20,931 nt of DNA from a virus. Made by a program: the position numbers and the translations under genes. The stretch's first letter is position 1. Each line of letters begins with the position of its first letter. The stretch is from positions 1 to 20,931 of IMG/VR virus record IMGVR_UViG_3300006805_000201, one strand, 5' to 3'. Below the pieces are notes generated by a model, which saw nothing but the letters and a program-made list of their open reading frames with translations, was not told the origin of the DNA and made no database searches. Positions 20,224 to 20,931 of this stretch are shown one piece after another.

Positions 20224-20229
20224 ATTGTA
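20224..20229 (-). promoter_or_regulatory. -10 box for the minus-strand HNH gene
   Basis: Read on the minus strand the box is TACAAT, preceded directly by TG. Predicted start near 20217, leading to the GGAGGTGA ribosome-binding site (20201-20208). It lies about 14 bases from the divergent + strand -10 at 20243-20251, so the two may interfere. Confidence 0.45.
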
Positions 20230-20238
20230 CAGTATTTG

Positions 20239-20292
20239 CTTATGTTATAATTACACCACAATATCAACCAAACATCGCAGACGTGGACTACA
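20239..20292 (+). repeat. Diverged relative of the duplicated leader (ParB-like unit)
   Basis: The promoter CTTATGTTATAATTAC and the following CAATATCAA match the start of copy 2 (12134-12158). Further on, CGCAGACG resembles CGCTGACGG of the 27-base box; the rest has diverged. Similarity to copies 1 and 2 is visible but not as clean. Confidence 0.45.
20243..20251 (+). promoter_or_regulatory. Extended -10 promoter for the ParB-like gene
   Basis: TGTTATAAT, a near-perfect extended -10; predicted start 20258, leader of about 58 bases ending in AAAAAAAGGAGC before the ATG at 20316. Confidence 0.65.
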
Positions 20293-20315
20293 CGGAAAAA
20301 AAGGAGCAGGCGACT

Positions 20316-20807
20316 ATGGGCAAGCAAGAGGTAGAGGTGAAAATCTATGTGGAAAAGCTGAGTAAGCTAGTCCATAACGATAAAAACCCTCGATACATCA
20401 AATCTAAAAAACACCAAGAGCTGGTTAAGTCGCTCAAAGATTTCCCAGAGATGAAAGACATCAGGGAAATTGTCATTGATGAAAACATGATCATCTTGGC
20501 TGGTGATAAGCGCACATACGCATTAGAGGAGCTAGGCTATTCTGATGTGAGGGTCAAGCAGGTCATTGGTCTGACTGATGCTAAAAAGCGCGAGTTTATC
20601 ATTAAAGACAATAATCATAGTGGTGATTGGGATACAGACATTCTAGCCAATGAATGGGATATGGATGAGCTGACCGATTGGGGCGCAGACTTTAAGTTTG
20701 GTGGCGGTGCTGAAAAAGAAAAAGACGATCAGGGCGATTACAAAACGCATGAGGTAACATGTCCTGAATGTGGGCATCACTTTGAGTTGTCGCAAGCCAA
20801 AGAGTAA
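20316..20807 (+). CDS. ParB/sulfiredoxin-like domain protein with zinc ribbon
   Basis: A 163-residue protein. Residues about 8-130 fit the phage ParB-N-like fold: Asn-Pro-Arg-Tyr (24-27), Leu-Val-Lys-Ser-Leu-Lys-Asp-Phe-Pro, Ile-Leu-Ala-Gly-Asp-Lys-Arg-Thr-Tyr-Ala-Leu (60-70, the nucleotide-binding/nuclease-type motif), and Asp-Asn-Asn-His-Ser-Gly-Asp-Trp-Asp (98-106), often seen in phage ParB-like proteins near DNA-modification or terminase genes. The C-terminus adds a Cys-Pro-Glu-Cys-Gly-His-His zinc-ribbon half (149-155). I chose ATG 20316 because of the AAAGGAGC ribosome-binding site; an upstream extension reaching 20151 would run through the divergent promoter region. Confidence 0.7.
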   Translation: MGKQEVEVKIYVEKLSKLVHNDKNPRYIKSKKHQELVKSLKDFPEMKDIREIVIDENMIILAGDKRTYALEELGYSDVRVKQVIGLTDAKKREFIIKDNNHSGDWDTDILANEWDMDELTDWGADFKFGGGAEKEKDDQGDYKTHEVTCPECGHHFELSQAKE

Positions 20808-20816
20808 TAACTTACT

Positions 20817-20931
20817 ATGGCTAGAGCGCAGCGTAAGGCAACTGAGCCTACACCTGTCGCAGAGGTAATTAAGGCTAAGAAACTACCGGCTAAAAAAGCG
20901 GTGGTTAAAAAGCCTGCCGCAAAACCAGCAC
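20817..20931 (+). CDS. Start of a Lys/Ala/Pro-rich gene (partial)
   Basis: The window ends 38 codons into this gene. It begins Met-Ala-Arg-Ala-Gln-Arg-Lys and is rich in Lys, Ala, Pro and Val (Lys-Lys-Ala-Val-Val-Lys-Lys-Pro-Ala-Ala-Lys), like basic tails of DNA-binding proteins or some small terminase subunits. It follows the ParB-like gene by 9 bases. The identity cannot be decided from this fragment. Confidence 0.45.
   Translation, partial: MARAQRKATEPTPVAEVIKAKKLPAKKAVVKKPAAKPA

Noticed and set aside
20151-20315. A longer N-terminus for the ParB-like protein starting at 20151
   Set aside because: It would overlap the opposite-strand HNH gene and cross the divergent promoters. ATG 20316 has a clear ribosome-binding site.
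71-20807. UGA reassigned to Gly or Trp in this phage
   Set aside because: Recognisable genes read through at full length without internal TGA codons, so there is no sign of recoding here. Only the scarcity of TGA stops remains and is reported as such.
1-20931. tRNA genes, integrase or repressor, insertion sequences, att sites
   Set aside because: None was seen on reading. A tRNAscan-SE run and an IS search would be decisive. Lysogeny cannot be judged from this window.

Overview
The window is part of the genome of a tailed, double-stranded DNA bacteriophage (or prophage) with siphovirus-type morphology. It is densely coding: I support 32 protein genes with visible stops, plus fragments of one more at each edge, and all but one are on the + strand. 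Capsid, portal, connector, tail-tube, tail-assembly chaperone, tape-measure, distal-tail, tail-tip, fibre, endolysin and holin genes can be recognised from protein motifs. There are no tRNA or rRNA genes, no CRISPR array, and no integrase or repressor here. Base composition looks moderately AT-rich by eye (not counted). The host is not shown directly. Good Shine-Dalgarno sites (for example GGAGGTGA), a CHAP-type peptidoglycan hydrolase, no recognisable spanins, leaderless genes and extended -10 promoters all suit a walled bacterium with a single-membrane-type envelope. A Patescibacteria/Saccharibacteria or low-GC actinobacterial host would fit, but this is only an inference.

Layout. 1-761: head-closure and tail-terminator genes. 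862-2340: scaffold, major capsid protein and a terminator. 2364-3884: two unknown genes and a MuF-type minor capsid protein with an ADP-ribosyltransferase-like C-terminus. 3922-6911: adsorption cassette (BppU-like N-domain protein, collagen-like fibre, two further tail or fibre proteins). 6911-7339: RusA-type Holliday-junction resolvase. 7432-9221: portal and connector. 9230-10171: three small unknown genes, two of them membrane proteins. 10247-12126: tail tube, two-frame tail-assembly chaperone with a -1 frameshift element, a structured non-coding gap and a gp10-like neck protein. 12218-17648: tape measure, distal tail, tail tip and short tail fibre. 17661-19732: small genes, HNH endonuclease, endolysin and holin. 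19820-20194 (-): a zinc-knuckle HNH protein. 20316 to the end: a ParB-like protein and the start of a Lys/Ala/Pro-rich gene.

How it works together. Most transcription units carry their own extended -10 promoter (TGnTATAAT-like) without an evident -35 box, and three good intrinsic terminators divide the window. At four genes the -10 lies so close to the ATG that the mRNA should start at or within one base of the start codon. Two units (portal, tape measure) share a duplicated promoter/leader with a 27-base identical box, and a third unit (ParB-like) has a diverged relative. Strongest points for follow-up: the leaderless set, the duplicated leader box, the structured 11633-11838 gap with four CACTCCCC-type repeats, the frameshift element, the near absence of TGA stops, and the split order of the morphogenesis genes.
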